From Omphalotus guepiniiformis (taxonomy: Eukaryota > Basidiomycota > Agaricomycetes > Agaricales > Omphalotaceae), in NCBI GenBank assembly GCA_028554645.1, contig JAQOOI010000020.1, positions 47,501 through 111,500 of the forward strand: a stretch of DNA of 64,000 nt, in the 5' to 3' direction. Below the pieces are notes generated by a model. That model worked only from the letters and a program-made list of their open reading frames with translations. It made no database searches and was not told the DNA's origin. The translations under genes were made by a program, and so were the position numbers. Below, one piece after another: positions 21,483 through 32,100 of this stretch. How positions within the stretch are numbered: the first letter of the stretch is position 1; the number at the start of each line of letters is the position of its first letter.

Positions 21483-24013
21483 ATGGAAATCGACGCCGCC
21501 TTCGTCGAGGTACCAACCGATGGTTTCCTGGACACATATCTCCCCTATCGCATTGATGATAATGCCTACCGCACTTGTCTGGACACGCTTAGAATGAAGA
21601 AGCACCTCACCAAGCGTGACTGTTGGAGTGATTTTCCTACTCATCTCCCGCAGAGCGGAGCTGAATTCCATGGGGGAAGAATATCGCGAATAGTCGACCA
21701 CATTTGCGAAGCCTATTCCGCAGGCAGCAATGAACATCCTTTCACAATGTTCAGACATTGTCCCAATCATACCACCACGCCTGAGGTCAAGGACGCCTCG
21801 TTCAAAGCCGACGCTTTCTTCCAGCTTAAGCACTCGACTGTTCCGACGCACAGGATTGGCCCACATGATAAGACATTCTCTGCTGACTTGGTCGCCAATT
21901 GGGAATTTAAATTACAGATGACATTCGACTCTATGAAGAATGTAAGCTCTCTCTTCTTGTTGTATTTGTTATAATTGACGCCCTTCTTCTGCTAAGAATC
22001 GTCTGAAAGTAGTCGGTGCAGCCACGCACTTCATGTCCAATGACCCGCGCCGGCTGTACACCTACTCGGTGCGCCTATTTCTCATTACCCTTTCGCACCC
22101 TTCTGACAAACAAAATAAGGTGTCGATTGAGGGATACAATGTGCGCCTCTGGTACTTTTCACGGTCTCATGCGGTGAAATCTAAACCGTTCAATCTTCGT
22201 ACGGTAAGTTACTATTTGACGTGATTGATTAGTCCCTCATTGCCTTCTGGACAGGATTCCGAGCTTTTCATCAAGTTTGTTATTAAGATGTCGTTTGCAA
22301 ACGAGATGCAGCTTGGCTTCGACCAAACCGTCACGCGCTGCCGCGGGCTAGATGATAAGCTTTATTATGTCTACAGAATTAAGGACCGATGTTTCAAGAC
22401 ACTCGCTTGCCTCTCATCATATTTCGCGGCTACTATACCTGGCCGTGCTACCCGAGTTTGGTTAGTCCGGGAGCTTGATGCAGAGGGCAAGGAGGTCGAG
22501 GGTTCCCAACCTTGTGTGCTGAAGGATTATTGGGTGGACGAAGGAGACACGGAGATGACCATCCAGGGACAAATCTTCCAGGAGCTGGATGCCCTGTCCC
22601 AGAGTGGGAACATACCCGCTGATCATCTTCCTTCCGATAAGGAAGAAGAGCACGAATTGCGGGCCTCTCTGGCTCATTACAAAGACTATTTCATCACCGT
22701 CGAATGCGAGGAGGTGATTATAGGTCAAACAACCATACCCATTCATCCAGAAAACATCCGATGTCGTGTAGTTGAAGACGATTCCGGCAATCACTCAGTC
22801 TCCCGGCCTCGACGGGATAAAGGCAGTTCCCGAACCGGTCACAACGGGAATTTGTCCCTTTTTGCTCCCGTTTCTGCCCCTGCTCTTGTTGGTGATTTTG
22901 AGTGTAAGCAGCACCGCCGCCTCATTTACAAAGAGTGTTGTAAAACCATTGCTCAACTCTCAAGCGTTGGAGAAATTGGTCAGGCGTTGTATGATTGTGT
23001 GACCGGTGAGCTGAAATCTTGTCTTTGCTTTCAGCGGTGCTAATAAACTATCTAGCAGTACATCTTTTGTACCTCATAGGATATGTACACCGTGATATAA
23101 GCACTGGAAACATTTTTTTCAATGGCATGGGAAAACTTGGCAATTTTGAGTATGCTCAGCGTTTTAATCGGTCTCCTGATGACGCAGCGGGAGATACCAA
23201 GACCGTCCGTGTTCTTTTTTGTCATGTGTTCTTCTTCTTACAGATAATCTACAGGGGACACCAGCATTCATGGCGGTTGAAGTTCGGACGGGTGCATACA
23301 CAGTTAACTTGGCATCACCGCTGCTCAATCTCGCCTTCGCCAAACAACCGCCGCTCCCGCTAGTGCATAGCTTTTTGCACGACGTAGAGTCGACATTTTG
23401 GCTTGCGCTGTGGCTTTTCACCACACAAACTACCCTTCGACCACCACCTCCCACAGATAAAGCTCTGAAAAATCATCAAAACTCGCTGGATCAAGATCTC
23501 TTCCCTCCCACAGCACAGTCTATCCATCGTGCTGCTGTTCTCATGTGGGGTGCACTTGACCAGACATTATTCACCTTTTTCTGTGACGCGCCAGACGAGC
23601 AGGCTGCTATTCACGACATTTTTTTCCAGTTTGCTGTGGCCTTGCACAATTCTTATGGGTTTGTGAACAGCCTGCATGTTCATGAAGAGCATGTGTATGC
23701 GGACTGTTTCCGCATGGCTAAGACTGCCTTCAAGGAGCTGGGGCGGCGATTTCAATCTTGGGTGGTACACTCACTTTTGTCTGCACATGGCGGTCAGACC
23801 ATTTCAAAGAAAAGTGCAGTCCCCATTGACAATGACAATCTCCTTGCTCCCACCAACAATGCAGGTGATGAGGAGCTAGACATATCACACCGGCGCCAGG
23901 GTCGTCGTGCTCCTTCGCGCTATCGGCGCGCAACCAAGCGTGTCCGGAATGGTGGCCTGGAGAAACGTGCACAGAAGAAGGAGAAGGGTGCTTGGAAGAA
24001 GGAGACGTTGTAG
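21483..24013 (+). CDS. FunK1-family protein kinase-like protein
   Basis: Five exons fit: 21483-21941, 21997-22203, 22255-23005, 23035-23204 and 23255-24013, giving 781 residues. The kinase domain shows a VLKDYW block (candidate ATP-binding Lys), a downstream acidic helix, the catalytic loop GYVHRDISTGNIFF (HRD codons 23088-23096), KLGNFEYAQRF where a DFE/DLE-type magnesium motif is expected, and GTPAFMAVEV as the APE-like segment. The C-terminus is basic. FunK1 kinases are a large fungal-specific group. The Asp of the metal-binding motif is Asn here (codon 23142-23144), so catalysis may be impaired although the gene is otherwise open. An alternative first exon further upstream is possible. 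Confidence 0.82.
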
Positions 24014-24511
24014 CAATGCTGCTGGAGATCATGTGGGAGTTTGTTGATTCCCATAGACAATGGTCTATCCAGATGATGTTTTGTATGCTACTTTCTCAAA
24101 TGACTATAGATGTTTTTACAGTATAATATGCAAACCAAATAAGGGACAAAGATGATGTCTCAGCAGCTCACGAGTTCCCAACACAATTGGCGCCTTTGCG
24201 CCGCTTAACCGCTTGCGCCCAATCGTTGAGACTCAGACTTGGGTGGGCCGCTGGGCTGGCTTCAGCTGGTGATGTCAATGTGGTTCGGATGCGTTGTGTG
24301 GGCGCCAGACAGTTGAACTGGTTTAGATTGAACGAGTTAATATACAGATCAACAGATCAACATTCAAAAATATATTGCAAGCAAACGCCATTCTACATTG
24401 TGTCTCAAGAAATTGATATTTGGTCACAAGTGTACAGCGCAACATATTTCATTGACATACAAACATATTTCATTGGCGTGCAGTAATATAAGGCGCGCAA
24501 AACTTTCATAA
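24014..24511. other. Intergenic, no gene recognised
   Basis: Convergent 3' ends of the FunK1 and dioxygenase-like genes. Short frames only. Related words repeat near 24460-24480 (acatatttcattg). Confidence 0.5.
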
Positions 24512-26421
24512 TTACAGCAAACGAAGATCTTGCAAAGTGGAAAGTAACCCTAGGCCCATCTGCCAACGTTTGCGCTTTCTAATCTCCTCCTTCTCAGCTT
24601 GTTTCTTTGTGAGGCTGGCAAAATAGTCCTCCGCAGTCCTGAAACCATAATCAACCCATCGAAAAAGCCCACCGGCAGAGAACTGAGTAAACGAATAGCG
24701 CCTTTCATTCTTTCTGACACGGGTGTTGGAATGGCGGCATACAGCAGAAGGAATACCAATGACAGACCCAGGAGGAAATTCGATCACCTTCTTCAACTCC
24801 CAAAGTATGATATGGCCGCCCTTCCTGTAGTCGTAACGGCCCAATGCCCAGATAAAGCACAGGCCGAACGGCAAATTCGCGTAGTCTCTGTGCGGTAGAC
24901 AAACTGTATGGGGACCGAAATTGAACGCGGCGGCAGAGAACACACTATTTTTGAATACGCGAACCAAAGAATGGTCGCTGGCCAATAGTCTTGAAAGGTG
25001 ATCAGAGTAATACGTGTATAGCCTAGGCATCCAGCTTTTAAAAACCCCTTCAAGTTTGTTAGTATGCGCCAGCCAAAAAAAGTTCGCAAAATTCACCTGT
25101 AGTAAAGCCAGAGAGCCGCTGGAACGACCAATGGTTTGTCAACTGCCTCAAGATTTTCGTGTTGGCCTTGTTATGCTTGAGATTGCCAGGACACTAAAAT
25201 TACGCTAAGTTTAGATCGAGCGAGAGGAGACGAAACCTACGGTCTGACCGCCACCAAACGATATACCAGCTGAGAGCGCCGGGAAAGCTCCACGGCGGTG
25301 ATTTGTTTGCTGTGAGGAGAAGGAGCACTTCGGGCGTAATTTTTCCAGTAGGTTTGATGCAGCACGGACACACTTGTCCCATGCAGGATCTTCTGGGTGA
25401 CCGATCAAGAGAGAAAAGGCACGATTTTCTTTATCAACAAGGGGAATGCATGTTCTGAGAAAACTACAGTGTAAATGTATGACGTTGATTTAGAAAATGA
25501 ACACATACTTCGAGTCCCAAGTTACAAGATCAAATTTAAACTTTGAGTCAGGTCCTACCACCTCGTGCAGCCAATACGCCCCGTCGCTCATATCGATATC
25601 CGTGTCTTCATCATCATCATCATCCCGAAGAGCAACATAGGCAGTAGAGGCAGTACGTGCATCATCGGCCATAGAGAACTCGCATGGCAGAGGCTGCGAA
25701 TCGGCGACGTGTTTGTTCTCGGAGACAGGTATTGCTGGAATGTCGTCGGCCTCCTTAGGCTCTTCTTCCGTACGCTTCTTCTTTCGATTACGCTTGCTAG
25801 AGGCCTTCATGCGATCTCTCTTGCGTTTCGCAGTGTTGGAAAGAGACAACGAGGAAGGAGTTTTACCAGGGACCGCCTCGGACGCGTGTATGACCGGGCT
25901 AGAAGGTGTAGATGTAGGTGGGGAAGAAAGTGGGGAAGAAAAAGGGGAGAGTTCGGGTGTAAGGGGGAGCGAGGACCCTGCTGAAGTAGGTGCGTCATCC
26001 AGGTAGTCTAGTTCGCCTTCGTGAAGAATCGATTGAAGAAGAGCAGAGGAGAAATCAAAGTCGTGTTCGATGATGTATGCGGACGTCTTGAGTTCACGAG
26101 CAACATCTAGGAAACGCGTCAGTATCCGAAAGAATGTAGTAGATATCGGCGAAAAACGAAAATTCATCCGCAGAGAAGGCACAAAAGAGAAAACGACATG
26201 TCTTTCCTCGAATTCCCGTGGCGCGAGTATTCAAGGACGACCGTGCCATCAACTCCTCGCACATCCTCCAAGATGAACAGGGGAGCGTGAGGTAGATAAT
26301 CAGGTAGAAAGACTCGCCTGGATTCAATTTTAACTTGATTTTCATGGAAATACAAACAGGTTGATGAACGCAAGACTAGAACAAAGTTGTTTCGAGTTGA
26401 GCGCACGTGCGATTCAGTCAT
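24512..26421 (-). CDS. 2OG-Fe(II) dioxygenase-like protein, TET/JBP-type double-stranded beta-helix (inferred)
   Basis: Multi-exon gene. A Ser/Pro-rich and Lys-rich middle (SPLSSPPTSTPSSP, KRKRDRMKASSKRNRKKK) precedes PLPCEFSMADDARTASTAYV and DMSDGAYWLHEVV. The next exon ends FPALSAGISFGGGQT and joins CPGNLKHNKANTKILRQL. The C-terminal exon carries TVCLPHRDYANLPFGLCFIW (HxD at about 24884-24892), GGHIILWELKKVIEFPPGS, SAVCRHSN (distal His about 24731) and RRYSFTQFSAGGLFRWVD (candidate 2OG-binding Arg). The order HxD, PPGS, H, R fits a 2OG-Fe(II) oxygenase core. Such genes are expanded in Agaricomycetes and have been linked to KDZ elements. The splice at the first exon (near 26110-26200) is unresolved. 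Substrate and activity are inference. Confidence 0.68.
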
Positions 26422-27099
26422 GTGAGTCAGCGACTTGCGCCGAACTGATTTAATTTTCTCATTTTATGTCAATACTATAGCTAGTTGACCTGGACAATGG
26501 TGTCAAGCTTCCTCGTTCAGACCTGTCACTCAAAGAATTACACGCTTTGAAAGGTAGCGAAAGTCGTGAATTGAAAGCGCTCTCAGTAAGGTTTCTGATA
26601 TATTCTTGCTTCTGTATCTCACTAGCCCAGGGAACGCCTATGTACATTCCTTTGGACCTCATTAGGCCGATACAGAGTCGATACATCGATCGACTGGTAT
26701 CAACGTTGTTTTGTTTTGGATCTTCTCAGAAAATTCAACACAATGCAGACCTTTAGCCCAGGCGGCCACAGTCCGAAACCACCGCCTATTGCAATCCAGT
26801 GTATGACGGCGGGGCAAGCATCATTTGTTCTTCGCTCTCTTGCTGTATGGGCGCTATCCCACCCAGATCTCAGTGTGGCAGAGCTACGAGACTTTCAAGG
26901 TTTCAAAGACTTGTGCGATGGAAGGCCGCACACAATACTTTTTTGGCATTAGACTCGGTCGACGGGTGGGTGTGTTCATAAATAGGTAAATCTCCCAACC
27001 AATCGTTGGTATATCATCACTTACAAAGTGGATGTACAGCTTTAAAGCTTTTGAGAATCCTCCTTTCTTTTCTCTCCACCGTCGAGCCCAGGGGGCCTC
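26422..27099. other. Region between head-to-head dioxygenase-like copies; no clear gene
   Basis: A frame at 26716-26952 (with SFVLRSLAVWALSHPDLSVA) could be the decayed N-terminus of the plus-strand copy, but I cannot align it with the intact copy. Confidence 0.3.
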
Positions 27100-28270
27100 T
27101 ACCCTTCACTTCCCAAAACCCTTCATCAGGCCTTTGCTTCCTATCCAACGCCAAAAATCGGAGGGGCAGACGGTGCAAGGAAGCTAGCAAAAGAACCGAA
27201 ACAAGAAGCGCCAGAACAAAAGGGCCAAACACCGCTGAAGATATTCCAGCACGCCCGTCCACTCATGCGAAACACGGTACTCCCGTCATTCGATCGCCTT
27301 TGTCAATGGCCGATGACACCCCTGTCGCGTCGACAACCCATGTTGGTCTCAGAGATGAGGGAATCGATTCTGCACACGGTGCTTATTGGCAGGAAATGAT
27401 TCAACTTTGATTTGGTGAGATGTGAAACCGGGTGAGTTCTCACCATGTATTGCTCTCTCCTCACTGACTGGAATCATTTAGAACCTCTGTCCCGTTCTCG
27501 GACACAGAGGATCGTGTGTTTTCTTTGCTGGTGTGCCCGGAAGAGAATCCCAGCTGGCAGAAGTGTGTACAAGTATGTTCGAGAAGTGTCGTTCGAAACG
27601 CACGTTCACTGCTGCGCAGAAAGAGCATGGTCGGGGTAGATTTCCAGCATTGTCATATGGAATTTCTTTTGGCGGTGGCCAAACGGTAAGGACACGTTGG
27701 CTTTTCTCGTCGATAGCTCTAACAAGACCCCAGCATCCTGGCGATCTCGTGCATAACACACGTAACACACAACTTTTGGAGAAACTTTGCGGCCATTGGG
27801 CATTTAAACGACTCTCCGGCTTCTCTACTGGTGCGAATTCTTCACCAATGCCGTTCCGTTCTGACGTTACTCATTCTTTCTTAGGCGTATTCAAGACTTG
27901 GTTCCCAAAATTGTACGAATATCATTCCGACCACTTTACTCGACTTCTTAACAGCACTCTCTTCCGCATCTGAGAATAGCGTCTTCGCTGCGGCGGCGTT
28001 CAACTTTGGGCCGCAGACAGAGACATTGCCTCACATTGATTTTGCTAATCTGCTTTTTGGGGATGCTTCATCTGGAGCCTGGGGTATTTCGATGCGACGA
28101 AGGGCCGCCATGCCATCCTCTGGGATCTGAAAACAGTTGTGGAATCTCTACCGGGTTCTGTAATTGTCATCCCTTCAGGAGCTTGTCGTCACTCAAATAC
28201 ACCAGTCCAGAAAACGGAGTTTCGGCATTCGTTTACTCAGGATACTTTGATGCATCAGCTCAAGTATGCA
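27100..28270 (+). pseudogene. Broken head-to-head copy of the 2OG dioxygenase-like gene
   Basis: The same blocks as in the intact minus-strand gene appear in order: KNRRGRRCKEASKRTETRSA, PLSMADDTPVASTTHVGLRD and AHGAYW, FPALSYGISFGGGQT, an intron, HPGDLVHNTRNTQLLEKLCG, HWAFKRLSGFSTG, FKTWFPKLYEYHSDHFTRLL, then SVFAAAAFNFGPQTETLPHI with DFANL (HxD as HID). A frameshift lies between the HxD block and YFDATKGRHAILWDLKTVVE (about 28080). The PPGS motif reads LPGS; SGACRHSN is kept; RYSFTQ reads RHSFTQ, after which sequence similarity stops and a HisA relic begins. It is dead unless the frameshift is a sequencing error. Confidence 0.72.
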
Positions 28271-28339
28271 TATGTCTCGGACACAGTGAAGGTACCCTAA
28301 CCATTCCCATTTTCAAACAACTTTTCGTGTTTCTCATTT

Positions 28340-28880
28340 TTCAGCTTACGCGAGGCATCTACCGTATATCAAGAAATTTCCGGCTGTATTCACGCAAATA
28401 TATAAGGAGCATGGACTCGAGGGCGGGAATGTCATTGGACTAGGATCAGGAATTGGCGAGGCTGGTAAGGAAGCTTTAGCGGCGTGGCCAGGTCAATTTT
28501 TCGTCGTTCGAATAGTTTGAGCGAGCCTCACCTATCACATAGGTGGACTCGAAATTGGAGGAGGCATTACCGAAGAGAACACAAATTTGTGGCTAAAACT
28601 TGAAGCAGGTGCTAGTAAAGTTGTCTCATCCCTTCCAAAGCGAAACCTCATTGCAATGATGGTAGTAATGGTCTTATCTATTCCCAAAAGCAAAATCTTC
28701 GCTAGAAAAGCTGCAACGCATCTCCCCAGACGTTGGAAAGTTTTGTAGTCGATGTGAGTTAAGAGCAACCGCCTGACTCGAGAACGCCACGGCTCAATAT
28801 GATGAACAAATGGCATGATCCAAGGTCCGCTGTTGCAACAGACATGGATCTATGTCCCTGGAAGAAAGTAATGCATCTTT
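28340..28880 (+). pseudogene. HisA / HIS6 (ProFAR isomerase) relic
   Basis: After an intron-like gap the plus strand reads FTQIYKEHGLEGGNVIGLGS, KEALAAWPG, a short retained intron (about 28491-28543), GLEIGGGITEENTNLWLKLE with AGASKVV, then in another frame SYLFPKAKSSLEKLQRISPD and VGK. This order matches the eukaryotic HisA-type isomerase of histidine synthesis (LYKEHGLEGGHVIKLGP, AAKEALAAWPGGLQIGGGI, GASKVIVTSYLF, RL..IS..VGK). The N-terminal 50 or so residues with the first catalytic Asp are missing and the second half is frameshifted with stops. It directly follows the broken dioxygenase-like gene. Confidence 0.8.
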
Positions 28881-29156
28881 AGCGGTGTTTGGAGGGGGGC
28901 GACTACTACTCCAGCCTATTTGTTGTTCATAGCCTCACTAGTTTTCAACTACGAAATACAGATACTTCGAACAATGTCCAATATCACGTTTCTTTAATTT
29001 CACGATGGTGCACACATATCGATAACCTAAAACCTAAAGAAGTCGAGAAGTGGACAGCCGCGTGGTTGAACTCCGAACTTCCGAACTTCCGGTGAGTTTC
29101 TTTGTGTCGGCTGAACCATCGATCATTGCCCTTTGTTCTGAACGCATACTCGAATT
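28881..29156. other. Intergenic, no gene recognised
   Basis: A small frame with PKEVEKWTAAWLNSELPN (28889-29095) has no assignment. Confidence 0.4.
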
Positions 29157-29171
29157 TTGTACAACCTAATT

Positions 29172-32100
29172 ATGTCTGGTCCTCACCCAACAAAACGACA
29201 GCGGGAGGAAAATCCCGATCTTCCAGCTGACTTCCACAAGTCGAATAAGGAATCGGCTGTACATGTATATATGTCGACTGCTATACTATTTCTAACTGAG
29301 AGAATTTTTCAGGCTTCCTCGGTATCCAGTGATTCAATGCCTTCCCCAGGACCCAATAATCCTGCACCTACTGCGGGCCAATCTACTTCATCCGATAAAG
29401 AGGTTGTTCCTCTCCCTTCGCGCTTGAAAAATCCACGATACACGCGGGAGGAAAACCCCGTCGTATTGCGCGCGCGCGAATTCACCAGCTCGAATCCGCT
29501 CTCGTTTCCAATATTCCCTCTGACGATGATAGGGACATTGCTCACCTCCGAAGCCAGGTCGACAAACTGCAGGCGCTGCTCGCCGAAAGAGATCAAGAGC
29601 TTGCTCAGAACGCTTCTCAGCGAAGCACTTCAACTTGGTCGCAGAAGGAGATGACGACCCTTCAGGTCCGCATCCAATCGTTGATATACATTTACATTTA
29701 AATTCCATTTAAATATAATTGACCAGGCTGAAAATCTCAAGTTACAAACACAAATCACTTCACTCAGCCAAACTAATGCGCAATTACAAGAACAACATCG
29801 TCGAGCAGAAAGCACCATGAAAGATATGGAGACTACAAAAGAGATGCTTCAAAAAAAATTAGAGGGCGACAAGAGGCATATTCTGGAAATGCGAAGGGGG
29901 CGCGATAGATCGAAATCTCCAGATGCCATGATGAAAACCCTTCGGTCCGAAAACGCGAAGCTCGAGACAAACTTGCGTGAAGCCAAAGACTTACTTTCCA
30001 CCGAGCAAGCTATTGTAGTTGAGCTGCGCAATCAAAAGAAAGAGTTAGCGGTTAGTGTCTAGTTTTTCGTCCGCTGCTAATCTCACCGACCTGTAGGACC
30101 AGCTAGCCTCCATGGTGATGTCCAAAGAGGACCATACCGGGAACCTGCCAGAGAAGAACGCCGCCCCAAACATGTTGCATGAAGAAAGTCGGACAAGTGT
30201 AATGGCTTCCGAAAACGCACTGCTCGAGACGAAACTGCGTGAAATTAAAGAATCACTCTCCGCAGAGCAAGACGTTGTTGCTGAGCTGCGTAGTCAGAGG
30301 AATGAGCTAGAGGTTAGTACTTTAATATCATACCAGCTTGCTGAAGTTCGAACCTGCTTCAGGACCAGCTAGCTTCTATGACCGCTTCGAAGGAGGATGA
30401 AGTTCGGGAATTGCAAGACAATATTAGTGCTTTAAAAACGTCCATTGAAGAGACCCGATTATCAGATAACAAACTGGGATCCGAAAACGCACGATTGCAG
30501 ACGGATTTGCAGGCACTCAAAGAATCACTCTCCATCGAGCAAGGTGTTGTCACTCAGCTGCGTGGTCAGAAGACCGAGTTAGAGGTTAGTTTCTTAAGAT
30601 TATCCTGCCACTGAATTTACCGGCCTGCTTCAGGGGCAACTGGCTTCCATGACCGCTTCAAGGGAAGAAGTTGGGCAACTTCAAGAGAAAATCAGCGCTC
30701 TAAATATCTTGCTAGATGTTAGTGTTTCAAGATGATCCTGACGTTATACTTACCAATCTGCTTCAGAACCAAACTGCTTCAAGAGAGGAGGAAGTTCAAA
30801 TCTTGCAAAAGGAGATCAGTGGTCTAAACGCCTCTATCGAAGAAATTCGGTCATCCAGTAATATATCAATGCAAACACTGGATTCTGAAAAGGCACTACT
30901 GGAGACAAGTCTGCGTGAACTCAGAGAATCGCTCTCCGCAGAGCAAGGCACTGTCGCTGAGCTGCGCAATCAGAAGAGCAAGCTAGAAGTCAGTAATTCA
31001 AACAAAATACTCATTGCTGCAGCTTATGGGCCTGCTTCAGAATCTGGCTTCCATGTACAGGTCCAAAGAGGAAGAAGTCGAAAGGCTGAGAGGCGAAATT
31101 TCCGCTTTGCGAAGATCACTGGAAGAACGTCAGGTAGGTGTAGTACGGCTCTCCTGTGTCGTGTCAGAGTGTCAATTATACAATCCTGAGTATAGGTGTC
31201 CGAAAAGCCAGCAAGTAAGGAGCAGGACGGGAAGCATAGCGATGCCGCCCTGGAAGAAGTGGTGGCGAACAAGGCGGAAATGGAGGTTAGACTCAAATCT
31301 ACTTCCAGATTTTTCCTTTTTTATGGCATTTCCCTAGGCTAAGCTCAGTGAAGCTGTCGACAATCTAATGCAATTGCAGGAGAAATACAACGAGCTAGAT
31401 ATGATCCACCAGTTGACATCAGTGAGTTCGACCACCCTTTCCCCTGAGAATGATGTTCTAAAATGTGTGTAGGATGAGGTACAGGGATTGAAAGAAAACG
31501 AAGTGCGTGGTGATTATGCTTGGTATCTTTGCAGCCTCTGAAACATTGAACTACAGAACACCATCGCACAGCTACGCGTTACCAATGAAGAACTTCAAGT
31601 TGAGTTAGAGTCTTTGAAATCGGAAGCTAGTGTATGTCTGGTCTGATGCACTCTTATCTTCACTGATTCATGGCGCTCATCAGGAGCTGCAAAATCAAAT
31701 GAAGGTTTCAAAGTCACGTGCGGTCAGTTTTTGCACCGCCCCTATGATTAGGCGCCATTTACCTTATTCTTTAGACGAAGCTGCTTGAATCTAATCAGAC
31801 TTTGAAAAAGGAGCTCACTGTGCGTCTTTTGATATAACTCGTTGGATACTGAATCTGTTTGTGACAATTATGTAGGCAAACGATGCGCGAATAATTGAAC
31901 TTCAAGGCGAGCGAGATTCTTTGAAGGTGCAGCTAGGAGCAGGAAAGCAGGAAAGCGACAACCTCAAGAACAAGATTGCAAGCCTTGACGAGCAGTACCA
32001 AGATAAGATACAGGAGAATGAGGTGCAGCTAGGAGCATTAAAGCAGGAAAGCGACAACCTCAAGAAGAAAATTGCAAGCCTTGACAAGCAGTACCAAGAT

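Noticed and set aside
28340..28880. HisA as a bacterial horizontal transfer
   Set aside because: It contains a spliceosomal intron at WPG|GLEIGGG, and its text fits the eukaryotic HIS6 form, so a fungal origin is simpler.
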